21,153 nt of DNA. It comes from Planctomycetota bacterium. GTDB taxonomy: Bacteria > Planctomycetota > Planctomycetia > Pirellulales > Thermoguttaceae. This document shows positions 6,178 through 12,491 of this stretch, piece after piece. Numbering within the stretch: position 1 is the stretch's first letter; every line of letters begins with the position of its first letter. Position numbers and translations under genes: made by a program. The stretch lies in the NCBI GenBank assembly GCA_021784975.1, contig JAJYGU010000174.1:1-21153 (forward strand). The letters run 5' to 3'. The notes below the pieces were generated by a model. That model ran no database searches and was not told where the DNA came from. It saw nothing but the letters and a program-made list of their open reading frames with translations.

Positions 6178-7403
6178 TGAAGGACTTGGTTTTCGGCTTT
6201 CGGATAGTTGGGGCGTTGTGGGATCCGCGCTGGCTGGTAGATGCCGTTGCCGCCTTCTCGGGCTATGCTACTTGCGACGGTCGGGCAGAAGTACACCGCG
6301 AAGCCTACTTGTCGGCCTTCCAGTTTGGCGAAGACTTCCGCCGTCAACTGGAGGAAACCGGCTCAACGGCAAAATACTCGGGGCCGTGCTGGTCACCCTG
6401 GTTGTGGTTCGACCTCGACAATGAGCATCTCGAAACGGCACACAGTGATGCCGTAAAGTTGACTTCGTTCCTGGTCGAACGCTTCGCCTTGTCGCCGGAT
6501 GCCCTCTTGATTTTCTTCTCCGGCTCCAAGGGCTTTCACTTGGGGCTGCCAACCGCGCTTTGGTCACCGGAACCGTCGGCCACGTTCCACATGGTTTGCA
6601 GGCGGTTCGCAGAGAATGTCGCCATAATGGCCGCGGTGATAATCGACGCAGGCGTGTACGACAAGGTGAGGGCCTTCCGTGCCCCCAACTCTCGCCACCC
6701 GAAGACCGGATTGCACAAGCGGCAGTTGTCGCATGATGAACTGACCGGGCTGCCGCTGGAAAAGATTGTTGAACTTGCCAAGACGCCGACGCCGTTCGAC
6801 GTACCGCCGACGCCCACAACGAATCCGCAAGCCGTCGCCGACTGGCAAACCGCCATGACCGAGGCAGCAAGACAAGGCGAAGTGAAAGCCGCTCGCCGTG
6901 CTGCCGTTGGTCAACGTGAGTTTTCCGACGCCCCCGCGCTGAATCGTGGTACGCTCGCCTTCATTCGAGAGGGCGCGGCCGCGGGCGACCGTCACCGGCT
7001 GCTATTCTCTGCCGCCGCCAACCTTGCCGATTTTCATTGTCCGCCGGCGCTGGCCGTGGCCTTGCTGGAAGAATCCGCTCTCGATTCGGGCCTATTGCCG
7101 AAAGACGTTCGCCGGCAAATCGAGTGCGGGCTTGCGGCTGTCCCTTCGCCTTTGTTGCCGCCGCCGCCGAAGATCGACCAGGGCGAACCCGTGTCGGCCG
7201 TGCTGCCGCCCTTGCCGCCGGCGCTGATCCCGCTGCCGCCGGGGGCCGTCGGCTCGGGGACGCTCGACAAGCCGTGCAAGTGCGGTTCGACCGAGTATGT
7301 CGAGTTGCCCCTTAGCGAAGGCCGGACGCGCCGGGATTGCCGGAAGTGCGGCCGGTTTCTCGGCTGGGGCCGCTGGTATGACCAGGGAGGGCCGACATCA
7401 TGA
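6174..7403 (+). CDS. Archaeo-eukaryotic-type primase (AEP) with C-terminal zinc ribbon
   Basis: A 409-residue protein with AEP motifs: WLWFDLDNE with metal-binding D80 and D82; FSGSKGFHLGLP (about 115-126) containing the S-x-K-G-x-H nucleotide-binding signature (K119, H122); and a third block, IIDAGVYDK, followed by R-A-P-N-S-R-H-P-K-T-G-L-H-K. A proline-rich linker near residue 340 leads to a C-terminal Cys-rich ribbon (PCKCGSTEY ... RRDCRKCGRF). It probably makes primers for element replication with the adjacent helicase. I chose ATG 6174 because it overlaps the upstream stop as ATGA; the frame is open further upstream to 6093. No helicase or D5 domain is fused. The primase fold is clear; the exact subfamily is not. 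Confidence 0.85.
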   Translation: MMKDLVFGFRIVGALWDPRWLVDAVAAFSGYATCDGRAEVHREAYLSAFQFGEDFRRQLEETGSTAKYSGPCWSPWLWFDLDNEHLETAHSDAVKLTSFLVERFALSPDALLIFFSGSKGFHLGLPTALWSPEPSATFHMVCRRFAENVAIMAAVIIDAGVYDKVRAFRAPNSRHPKTGLHKRQLSHDELTGLPLEKIVELAKTPTPFDVPPTPTTNPQAVADWQTAMTEAARQGEVKAARRAAVGQREFSDAPALNRGTLAFIREGAAAGDRHRLLFSAAANLADFHCPPALAVALLEESALDSGLLPKDVRRQIECGLAAVPSPLLPPPPKIDQGEPVSAVLPPLPPALIPLPPGAVGSGTLDKPCKCGSTEYVELPLSEGRTRRDCRKCGRFLGWGRWYDQGGPTS

Positions 7404-8371
7404 ATGAAACCAAGCCAAGCTTCGTCACCGCCGCCGACGCCTTTGAGGGCTGGCGCGAAGATATACATACCGGCTCGCCACCCGTGTTTTACCCTATCGG
7501 CTCGGGCGAACTGGCGCGAATCGAGGTAGGCCCGAAGCTGGTCACGCTGATCGGCGGGGCACCAGGGGCTGGCAAGACCGCCTTCACCATGCAAGCCGCG
7601 GTGGACGCCTTACGGATGACGCCCACCTTGCGGGCGTTGGTGTGCAACATCGAAATGACGCCGGCCGTACTCTTGGATCGGCAGTTGGCCCGGCTTTCGG
7701 GGATCGACCTGGCGACCATTCGCTACCGCCGTTTCACCGTCGAACACGCCGACCGTTTGGACCAGGGGCTAAACACGCTGGAAACTCTGGCCGACCGGCT
7801 GGCTTTCGTCAAGCCGCCATACAACCTCGATAACGTCGCCGCTTCGGCCGACGCCTTTCGGGCTGACCTGATCGTGTTGGACTATATTCAGCGAATCCCG
7901 CCGCCGGGTGACCACGGGGACAAGCGGGGATCGGTGGATGCGACCATGAACTATCTACGGCAATTCGCTGATGCCGACGTTGCCATGATCGTGGTGGCCG
8001 CAGTGTCGAGGGGCAAGGATAGCAAGGGCCGTTCTACCTACTCGGGCGATGCCCTCACGCTGGCCAGTTTCCGCGAATCGAGTGAACTTGAGTTTGGGGC
8101 CGATGATGCGTTTCTTCTAGTCCCCGACGAAGATGAAACGGTTGTGCTTCGTCACCTCAAAGCGAGACACACGGAAGCAAAAGACCTTGTGCTGCAATTC
8201 AACCGGCGATGCCAACGATTCGAGGTTGCCGGGGACCAACGAACCGGCAAGGCGCGGAAATCGCGGGGCAAGCTGCAATCGGCTTTGCGGGCCGCGTGGG
8301 ATCGGACGCCACCGGCCGACGATGATGCCGGCGGCCCCCAAGGGTTTGACGAGTTTCGGGAGTTTGCCTGA
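7400..8371 (+). CDS. DnaB/RecA-fold ATPase (replicative helicase-like)
   Basis: A 323-residue single RecA-fold ATPase. Walker A GGAPGAGKT is at residues 52-60, Walker B LIVLDYIQRI at about 157-166 (D161), an F-R-E-S-S-E-L-E-F-G-A-D motif typical of DnaB C-terminal domains near 224-235, and L-K-A-R-H-T resembling the DnaB arginine-finger strand. The DnaB N-terminal primase-interaction domain is absent, as in many phage and satellite helicases of the RepA/DnaB type. The N-terminus TAADAFEGWRED is the segment also found in the upstream scar at 2282. It overlaps the primase by ATGA and the next gene by TGATG, so primase and helicase are co-translated. Confidence 0.85.
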   Translation: MNETKPSFVTAADAFEGWREDIHTGSPPVFYPIGSGELARIEVGPKLVTLIGGAPGAGKTAFTMQAAVDALRMTPTLRALVCNIEMTPAVLLDRQLARLSGIDLATIRYRRFTVEHADRLDQGLNTLETLADRLAFVKPPYNLDNVAASADAFRADLIVLDYIQRIPPPGDHGDKRGSVDATMNYLRQFADADVAMIVVAAVSRGKDSKGRSTYSGDALTLASFRESSELEFGADDAFLLVPDEDETVVLRHLKARHTEAKDLVLQFNRRCQRFEVAGDQRTGKARKSRGKLQSALRAAWDRTPPADDDAGGPQGFDEFREFA

Positions 8372-8796
8372 TGCACACCAACGCGGAACCGCCGATCCTT
8401 CCAGGCTGTAGCGTGCTGCCGCCGATGCACCAGGCTGACGGCAACGGCTCGCCCCACCGACACCGGGGCAACGCAACAAAGGCGAAGGGAAAACCGAGCC
8501 GCCGCTGGGGCGACCGCTTCGCCGTTTTGAACGCTTTCGTTGACGCCGGCATGGTCGGCTTGTCCAAGGTAGAGGCGCTGACGTGGCTGGTACTCTACAG
8601 AGACACCAGGGATGGCACCGCTTGCACCAGCGAAGAAAGCATTGCAGCCCGGATCGGTTGCAGCAAGCGGGCCGTGGCGAAGGCCGTGGGGCGACTTCGC
8701 CGCCGCGACCTGCTGGTGCAAGTATTCAAGGGCGGTATCAATCGGGGGCCGTCCCGATACCGCGTCGTACCGATACCCAAACCACCAAGGCACTAG
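8371..8796 (+). CDS. HTH protein, possible replication initiator
   Basis: A 141-residue protein with a basic, disordered N-terminus (about 45 residues) and a winged-helix region: V-E-A-L-T-W-L-V-L-Y-R-D, S-E-E-S-I-A-A-R-I-G-C-S-K-R-A-V-A-K-A-V-G-R-L-R-R-R-D-L-L, and a wing strand ending S-R-Y-R-V-V-P. The layout (helix, S/T-x-x-x-I-A, C-S-x-x-A-V-x-x-A-V, L-x-x-x-x-L) is that of phage replication protein O / RepA-type wHTH domains. It is the last gene of the replication operon and is directly followed by a repeat-rich gap, so it may bind there. Its stop (8794-8796) touches the first repeat. Confidence 0.65.
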   Translation: MHTNAEPPILPGCSVLPPMHQADGNGSPHRHRGNATKAKGKPSRRWGDRFAVLNAFVDAGMVGLSKVEALTWLVLYRDTRDGTACTSEESIAARIGCSKRAVAKAVGRLRRRDLLVQVFKGGINRGPSRYRVVPIPKPPRH

Positions 8797-8918
8797 GGAA
8801 CTGGGGTTCACCAGGACTGGGGAACTTTCCGTGCGTTCACTGGGGAACTGGGGTTCCCTCATCCCATAAGGGACCATAATGCGTCCCCTTTGTGTCCGCT
8901 TGATGCGGACAAGGGGAC
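8796..8918. other. Repeat-rich gap, candidate replication origin of the element
   Basis: CTGGGGAACT is at 8817-8826 and again at 8840-8849. GGGAACTGGGGTTC is at 8796-8809 and 8843-8856. GGGAAC/GTTCCC makes a hairpin at 8843-8858. A long imperfect hairpin follows at 8883-8918: stem GTCCCCTT/AAGGGGAC, a 3-nt bulge, inner stem GTCCGC/GCGGAC, loop TTGAT. No T-run follows it on the plus strand. Iteron-like direct repeats next to a putative initiator gene are typical of satellite and plasmid origins. The rest of the gap up to 8957 shows no other feature. Confidence 0.5.
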
Positions 8919-8957
8919 ACCCAGAGAGAAAAAAACGTCGTCGGGACCGAAGGCCGC

Positions 8958-8986
8958 TTGACAGGGAAGCCGATATGTGTAATAAT
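8958..8986 (+). promoter_or_regulatory. Consensus sigma-70 promoter giving a leaderless mRNA
   Basis: TTGACA (8958-8963), a 17-bp spacer and AATAAT (8981-8986; TAATAA one base earlier gives 16 bp). The expected transcription start is about 8993, which is the A of the next gene's ATG. There is no room for an SD. Confidence 0.75.
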
Positions 8987-8992
8987 GCGTCT

Positions 8993-9283
8993 ATGAGCAA
9001 GAGCAAACCGCAACCGACGTTAACTGACGTACTACGGGCTGCAATGGGGCAAAGCGGTCTGACCATCTACCGGATCGGCAAGGCGACCGGGATTGACGCC
9101 GCGAATCTTCGCCGCTTTGCTCGGGGCGATATGTCGATTCGGCTCGACAAGGCCGACAAGCTCGCCGCATACTTTGGGCTTCGGCTAACGCCGGACCCCG
9201 ACGCTGTGCCGCCGGAACCGACGCCGGAAAACCTGGCACGGCCGACACTGGCGAAGCGAAGTAGAAGACGAAAGGCGAAGTGA
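8993..9283 (+). CDS. XRE-family (Cro/CI-like) transcription regulator
   Basis: A 96-residue protein with a lambda-repressor-type HTH: L-T-D-V-L-R-A-A-M, then S-G-L-T-I-Y-R-I-G-K-A-T-G-I-D-A-A-N-L-R-R-F-A-R-G, then L-D-K-A-D-K-L-A-A-Y-F-G-L-R-L. The C-terminal tail is basic, with no protease (LexA/CI) domain. It is likely the master repressor or a Cro-like switch of the element. ATG 8993 coincides with the predicted transcription start, so the message is probably leaderless, like lambda cI from PRM; an upstream open stretch to 8879 contains the promoter and is therefore not coding. The integrase gene follows 34 bp downstream. Confidence 0.85.
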   Translation: MSKSKPQPTLTDVLRAAMGQSGLTIYRIGKATGIDAANLRRFARGDMSIRLDKADKLAAYFGLRLTPDPDAVPPEPTPENLARPTLAKRSRRRKAK

Positions 9284-9317
9284 CCGGCTTGCCGCCGGCA
9301 AACCGAAAGGCGAAATC

Positions 9318-11192
9318 ATGGGCACCGTCTACAAGGAAACCTTCACCAAGCCGTTGCCGGCCGGGGCGAAGATCATCGTCCGCAAGGGCAAGCGGCTTGC
9401 GGAGTGGAAGGACGCCAAGGACAAGACCCGAACGGCACCGCTCACTGCCGCCGGGGACCGCATCACCGTGGAAGCTGGCACCTATACCGCCAAGTACCGC
9501 GATGGCTCGGGGATCGTCCGCAAGGTGGCGACAGGCTGCCGGGACGAATCGGCCGCCCGTTCAATTCTCGGCAAGCTGGAACGCCGGGCCGAACTGGTCA
9601 AAGGCGAAGTGCTCACCGTAAGCGAAGCCGCTGTAATCGACCACCAGACTCGCTCGCTGGCCGACCATATCGCCGACTACGCCGACCACCAGAAAGCGAA
9701 GAGCGTTACAAGCCGGCAAATTGCCGACGTTCGCTCTCGGCTGAATCGGCTGGCCGGCGAGTGCGGATTCGGCCGACTGGCTGATCTTTCGGGGACCGCC
9801 TTGGAAAAGTGGCTTGCGGCTCGCCAAGCCGACGGGATGGGTGCCGTCACCCGCAATGCCTACCGCGAAGCATGGGTTACGTTCGGCAACTGGTGTGTCC
9901 GCAATCGCCGTCTATTGAGCAATCCGTTTGCCTCCGTGCCAAGGGCCGACGCAAAGGCCGACCGCCGCCGGACCCGCCGGGCGCTGACCGAAACCGAACT
10001 TCGCCGCTTGCTTGACGTGGCATACCGCCGGCCGCTTGCCGAGTATGGCCGGCTGACCGCCCGCAAGCCGACGGACCAGGCGAAGCGAAAGCGGGATACC
10101 TGGAAAATGCTGCCGCTGATGGTCGACAAACTCGACACCGCTACGGATCGCGCACGGGCACGGCTCGCCAAGAACCCGGAACTGGTCGCCGCGATGGAAT
10201 CCTTGGGACGGGAACGGGCCTTGATCTACAAGACGCTGGTGCTGACCGGGCTTCGCAAGGGCGAATTGGCTTCCATCACCGTAGGGCAAGTGGTGCTTGA
10301 CGCCGAAACGCCCCACTTGATCTTGAACGCGGCCGACGAAAAGAACCGCCAAGGATCGACGATCCCGCTTCGGGGCGATCTTGCTGCCGACCTTCACCAA
10401 TGGCTCGCCGACAAGGCGACGGCCTTTCAGGAAGCCGCCAGACGCACGCCTACGGTTCGATTCGACCCGAAAGACCAGGAACGGCGAAAACGCAACCAGA
10501 GCGATTCTACGGGGTCAGAGGGGCAATCTTGTCTGCCGTTGACTACTTTGCCTATCAAGCCACCGTCCACCACGGAGGTTTTTGGACCGATGTTGCCGCG
10601 CGATACGCCGCTGTTTACCGTGCCGGCCGGGCTGGTGCGAATCTTGGATCGTGACTTGCGGCTTGCCGGGATCCCCAAGGTGGACGAACGGGGCCGCACG
10701 GTAGACGTTCATGCCCTTCGCCACACTTTCGGTACGCTCTTGAGCAAGTGCGGGGTGGCACCGCGGACGGCACAGGCCGCCATGCGTCACTCGACAATCG
10801 ACCTCACCATGAACGTCTACACCGATCCGAAGCTTTTGGACGTGGCCGGGGCCGTCGAATCGCTACCGGCGCTGCCGATCGTGGCGAAAGATGGGCAATT
10901 TGACTCGGCACGAATCGACGTAAGGGCAACGGGCACCGACGATATGACCGCTTCGCCGCTTGTACCAGTGCTTGTACCAACTACCGGCAAAACGTGCATA
11001 TTGGGGTCAATTCTGGACAAAGTGACCGCCGAAGCCGGGAGGCCGCGGCCGACCGAAACCGTTGCCGCAAGTGCTTACCCTGTCAAACAAAACAACCCGC
11101 TGACAAGGGCTGTCAACGGGTCGCCTCTTGTGGAGCCGAAGGGGATCGAACCCTCAACCTCCTGGTTGCAAACCAGGCGCTCTCCCGACTGA
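9318..11192 (+). CDS. int: Tyrosine site-specific integrase (frame contains the attachment core)
   Basis: A 624-residue tyrosine recombinase. The N-terminal basic part (1-75) is probably the arm-binding region, followed by a SAM-like core-binding domain (about 113-205) and a catalytic domain with R313 (LTGLRKGELA), a candidate Lys 342, H465-x-x-R468 (HALRH), H491 (MRHS) and nucleophile Y501 (MNVYTD). Catalytic homology ends near residue 520. The last 100 residues are read from the attP region, across a putative arm site (10959-10979), the terminator DNA and the 49-bp core, and stop inside host tRNA sequence (final RRSPD). In the circle the frame would continue after residue 619 into 86 left-end codons and give 705 residues. 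SD GAAAGG (9305-9310) is 7 nt from the ATG. It overlaps the opposite-strand tRNA by 62 bp. Confidence 0.92.
   Translation: MGTVYKETFTKPLPAGAKIIVRKGKRLAEWKDAKDKTRTAPLTAAGDRITVEAGTYTAKYRDGSGIVRKVATGCRDESAARSILGKLERRAELVKGEVLTVSEAAVIDHQTRSLADHIADYADHQKAKSVTSRQIADVRSRLNRLAGECGFGRLADLSGTALEKWLAARQADGMGAVTRNAYREAWVTFGNWCVRNRRLLSNPFASVPRADAKADRRRTRRALTETELRRLLDVAYRRPLAEYGRLTARKPTDQAKRKRDTWKMLPLMVDKLDTATDRARARLAKNPELVAAMESLGRERALIYKTLVLTGLRKGELASITVGQVVLDAETPHLILNAADEKNRQGSTIPLRGDLAADLHQWLADKATAFQEAARRTPTVRFDPKDQERRKRNQSDSTGSEGQSCLPLTTLPIKPPSTTEVFGPMLPRDTPLFTVPAGLVRILDRDLRLAGIPKVDERGRTVDVHALRHTFGTLLSKCGVAPRTAQAAMRHSTIDLTMNVYTDPKLLDVAGAVESLPALPIVAKDGQFDSARIDVRATGTDDMTASPLVPVLVPTTGKTCILGSILDKVTAEAGRPRPTETVAASAYPVKQNNPLTRAVNGSPLVEPKGIEPSTSWLQTRRSPD
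10959..10979 (+). other. Putative integrase arm-binding site, right arm
   Basis: A double CTTGTACC motif with 12-bp period, 20/21 identical to 2580-2600, 146 bp from the core. It is in the integrase coding sequence but in a different frame from the left copy. The position on both sides of attP and the direct-repeat form fit arm-type sites of heterobivalent tyrosine integrases. Confidence 0.55.
11095..11121 (-). terminator. Rho-independent terminator of tRNA-Ala
   Basis: Read leftward, ACCCG and TGACA pair with TGTCA and CGGGT with one mismatch and a 5-nt loop, followed by TTGTTTTGTTTG. It starts 10 nt after the tRNA 3' end. The element itself brings this terminator, since it lies inside the element's right end and inside the integrase reading frame. 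Confidence 0.75.
11126..11174. repeat. attR: right copy of the 49-bp attachment core
   Basis: Identical to 2473-2521. It includes the 3' 44 nt of the functional tRNA-Ala, so this part of the tRNA is element-derived and the 5' 29 nt are host-derived. Confidence 0.85.
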
Positions 11193-11203
11193 GCTACGGC
11201 CCC
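11131..11203 (-). tRNA. tRNA-Ala (anticodon UGC)
   Basis: A 73-nt cloverleaf. The acceptor stem GGGGCCG pairs with CGGCTCC (one G-U). The anticodon arm CCTGG-TTTGCAA-CCAGG gives anticodon TGC, and the T-arm carries GGTTCGATCCC. CCA is not encoded. It was used as integration site; the 3' half was replaced by the element without changing the tRNA sequence. Confidence 0.95.
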
Positions 11204-11220
11204 AATCGGATCATCAGTCC

Positions 11221-11249
11221 AGCATAATGATCCTGGCGGGCAGCGTCAA
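11221..11249 (-). promoter_or_regulatory. Promoter of tRNA-Ala
   Basis: On the minus strand TTGACG (11249-11244), a 17-bp spacer and TATGCT (11226-11221); transcription would begin about 10 nt before the mature tRNA. It is in host DNA just outside the element. The remainder of 11250-11331 shows no gene. Confidence 0.75.
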
Positions 11250-11331
11250 TTCACCATCCCCTTGATAGCGCTGCGGCACAGATGAGCGGGGCATCAGGGT
11301 ATGCGACGGCAAATTGGATCCCGGATCCCTC

Positions 11332-12201
11332 TTACTCCGCCACCCCGAGTTCCTCCAGCACCGCCGGACCGTTCAGGCTGTCGGCCAATTTGCCCAGGGC
11401 CTCGGTCTCGATCTGACGGACGCGTTCGCGCGTCAGGCCGAGTGCCTCGCCGATCTCCTTCAGCGTCCGCGGCTCGTTGTCTTCCAAGCCGAACCGCATC
11501 CGCAGCACGGTGGCCTCGCGGGGATCCATGGTCTGCAACTGGCCCATCACGTGCTTGAGGTTGTCGTGTTCGACCAGCTCGTCTTCGGGGGTACGGGTCC
11601 GCTCGTCCTGCACCATCTCGCCTAAGGACCAGCCCGCCTCGGCCTGGTCGGTCTGCGGCGTCAGGTTGTAGATGCGGATCGCCTTCTTGATGATGGGCAG
11701 CTTTTTGCGGGGCAGGCCGAGGACGCGGGCGATTTCTTCAGGGGTGGGCGTGCGGCCGAGCTCTTCGGTCAGCCGGGCGCTGGCCCGCCGCCATTTCGAG
11801 AGCAGCTCCACCATATAGGCCGGGATACGGATGGTCTTGGCGGTATTGATCAGCGCCCGCTTGATCGACTGTTTGATCCAATAGCTGGCGTAGGTGGAGA
11901 AGCGGGTGCCGATGGCCGGATCGAACCCCTCCACGGCCCGCAACAGGCCGAGATTGCCCTCTTCGATCAGGTCCTGCAAGCCCAGCCCTTTTCCGGTGTA
12001 GCCGCGGGCAATGTTCACCACCAGCCGCAAATTGGCCCGGACCATGCGGTCGCGGGCCTGGATGTCGCCGCTGCCGATGGCGACGGCCAAGCGTTGCTCT
12101 TCCTCGGCCGAAAGCAACGAAGTCTCGTTGATCTCGCGGAGGTAGGTTTCCAGCGGAGACTGCACGGAGAGCGTCAAGCGGCGGCGCGGTATCTTGGTCA
12201 T
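11332..12201 (-). CDS. RNA polymerase sigma factor, sigma-70 group 1/2
   Basis: A 289-residue primary-like sigma factor. Region 1.2 is S-P-L-E-T-Y-L-R-E-I-N-E-T; regions 2.1-2.4 contain R-M-V-R-A-N-L-R-L-V-V-N-I-A-R, G-L-G-L-Q-D-L-I-E-E-G-N-L-G-L and F-S-T-Y-A-S-Y-W-I-K-Q-S-I-K-R-A; region 3 is R-I-P-A-Y-M; region 4.2 is T-L-K-E-I-G-E-A-L-G-L-T-R-E-R-V-R-Q-I. It lacks the long region 1.1/NCR of RpoD, so it resembles the short RpoD-like/RpoS-like factors of planctomycetes. ATG 12201 places region 1.2 at the usual distance; the frame is open to 12243, with GAGGAG in between. Product binds core RNA polymerase. The 12202-12393 gap shows no clear promoter. Confidence 0.92.
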   Translation of the reverse strand: MTKIPRRRLTLSVQSPLETYLREINETSLLSAEEEQRLAVAIGSGDIQARDRMVRANLRLVVNIARGYTGKGLGLQDLIEEGNLGLLRAVEGFDPAIGTRFSTYASYWIKQSIKRALINTAKTIRIPAYMVELLSKWRRASARLTEELGRTPTPEEIARVLGLPRKKLPIIKKAIRIYNLTPQTDQAEAGWSLGEMVQDERTRTPEDELVEHDNLKHVMGQLQTMDPREATVLRMRFGLEDNEPRTLKEIGEALGLTRERVRQIETEALGKLADSLNGPAVLEELGVAE

Positions 12202-12393
12202 AGCGGGGCGGACTCTCCTCGGGGTGCTGGCCATCAGCCACACACACTATCGGCGCGGATCATGGGGCTTCTGCAACCCGAGCGCGGCGCGACGAACTGA
12301 AGCGGAAATGCGCGGCGTTCGGAGGGTAGCGAAAATAACGACCTCGCCGCGCGGGGGCGACAACGCCGTTAAGAGCGGCACCGACTGTTAATA

Positions 12394-12420
12394 GACGCGG
12401 AGGATGCAAAGGACGCAGAG
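12394..12420. repeat. Three tandem degenerate 9-mers
   Basis: GACGCGGAG, GATGCAAAG and GACGCAGAG follow one another directly in the gap between the sigma factor and S1 genes. The 12202-12491 gap holds nothing else recognisable apart from this. Confidence 0.5.
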
Positions 12421-12491
12421 GGAAAAGGCAGAATGCGGGTTGGCTTCCTTCCGCCTGCCGCCTTCATCCGTATGCCATTTCAGCCGGCCGA

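Larger units (their letters stand above)
2522..11174 (+). mobile_element. tRNA-Ala-integrated element, candidate phage satellite (PICI-like), 8,653 bp
   Basis: The element is bounded by the 49-bp direct repeat, and its integrase is adjacent to the intact tRNA. Genes in order: winged-helix-like protein, P27-type TerS, unknown, AlpA, winged-helix-like protein, DUF669, small unknown, AEP primase, DnaB-like ATPase, HTH protein, putative origin, XRE regulator, integrase. All are on one strand. No TerL, portal, capsid, tail, lysis, conjugation or ParB gene is seen. An isolated small terminase with integrase, AlpA and a primase-helicase module is typical of phage-inducible chromosomal islands, which redirect helper-phage packaging. 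A deletion-decayed prophage is the alternative. The boundaries are well supported; the satellite lifestyle is inferred. Confidence 0.85.

Noticed and set aside
8883..8918. Long hairpin as rho-independent terminator of the replication operon
   Set aside because: It is followed by an A-rich stretch on the plus strand, not T, so it does not fit a terminator for the upstream genes. Kept as part of the putative origin.
2522..11174. Integrative conjugative element or plasmid
   Set aside because: No relaxase, coupling protein, type IV secretion or partition gene within the element; TerS and AlpA point to a phage-linked element.
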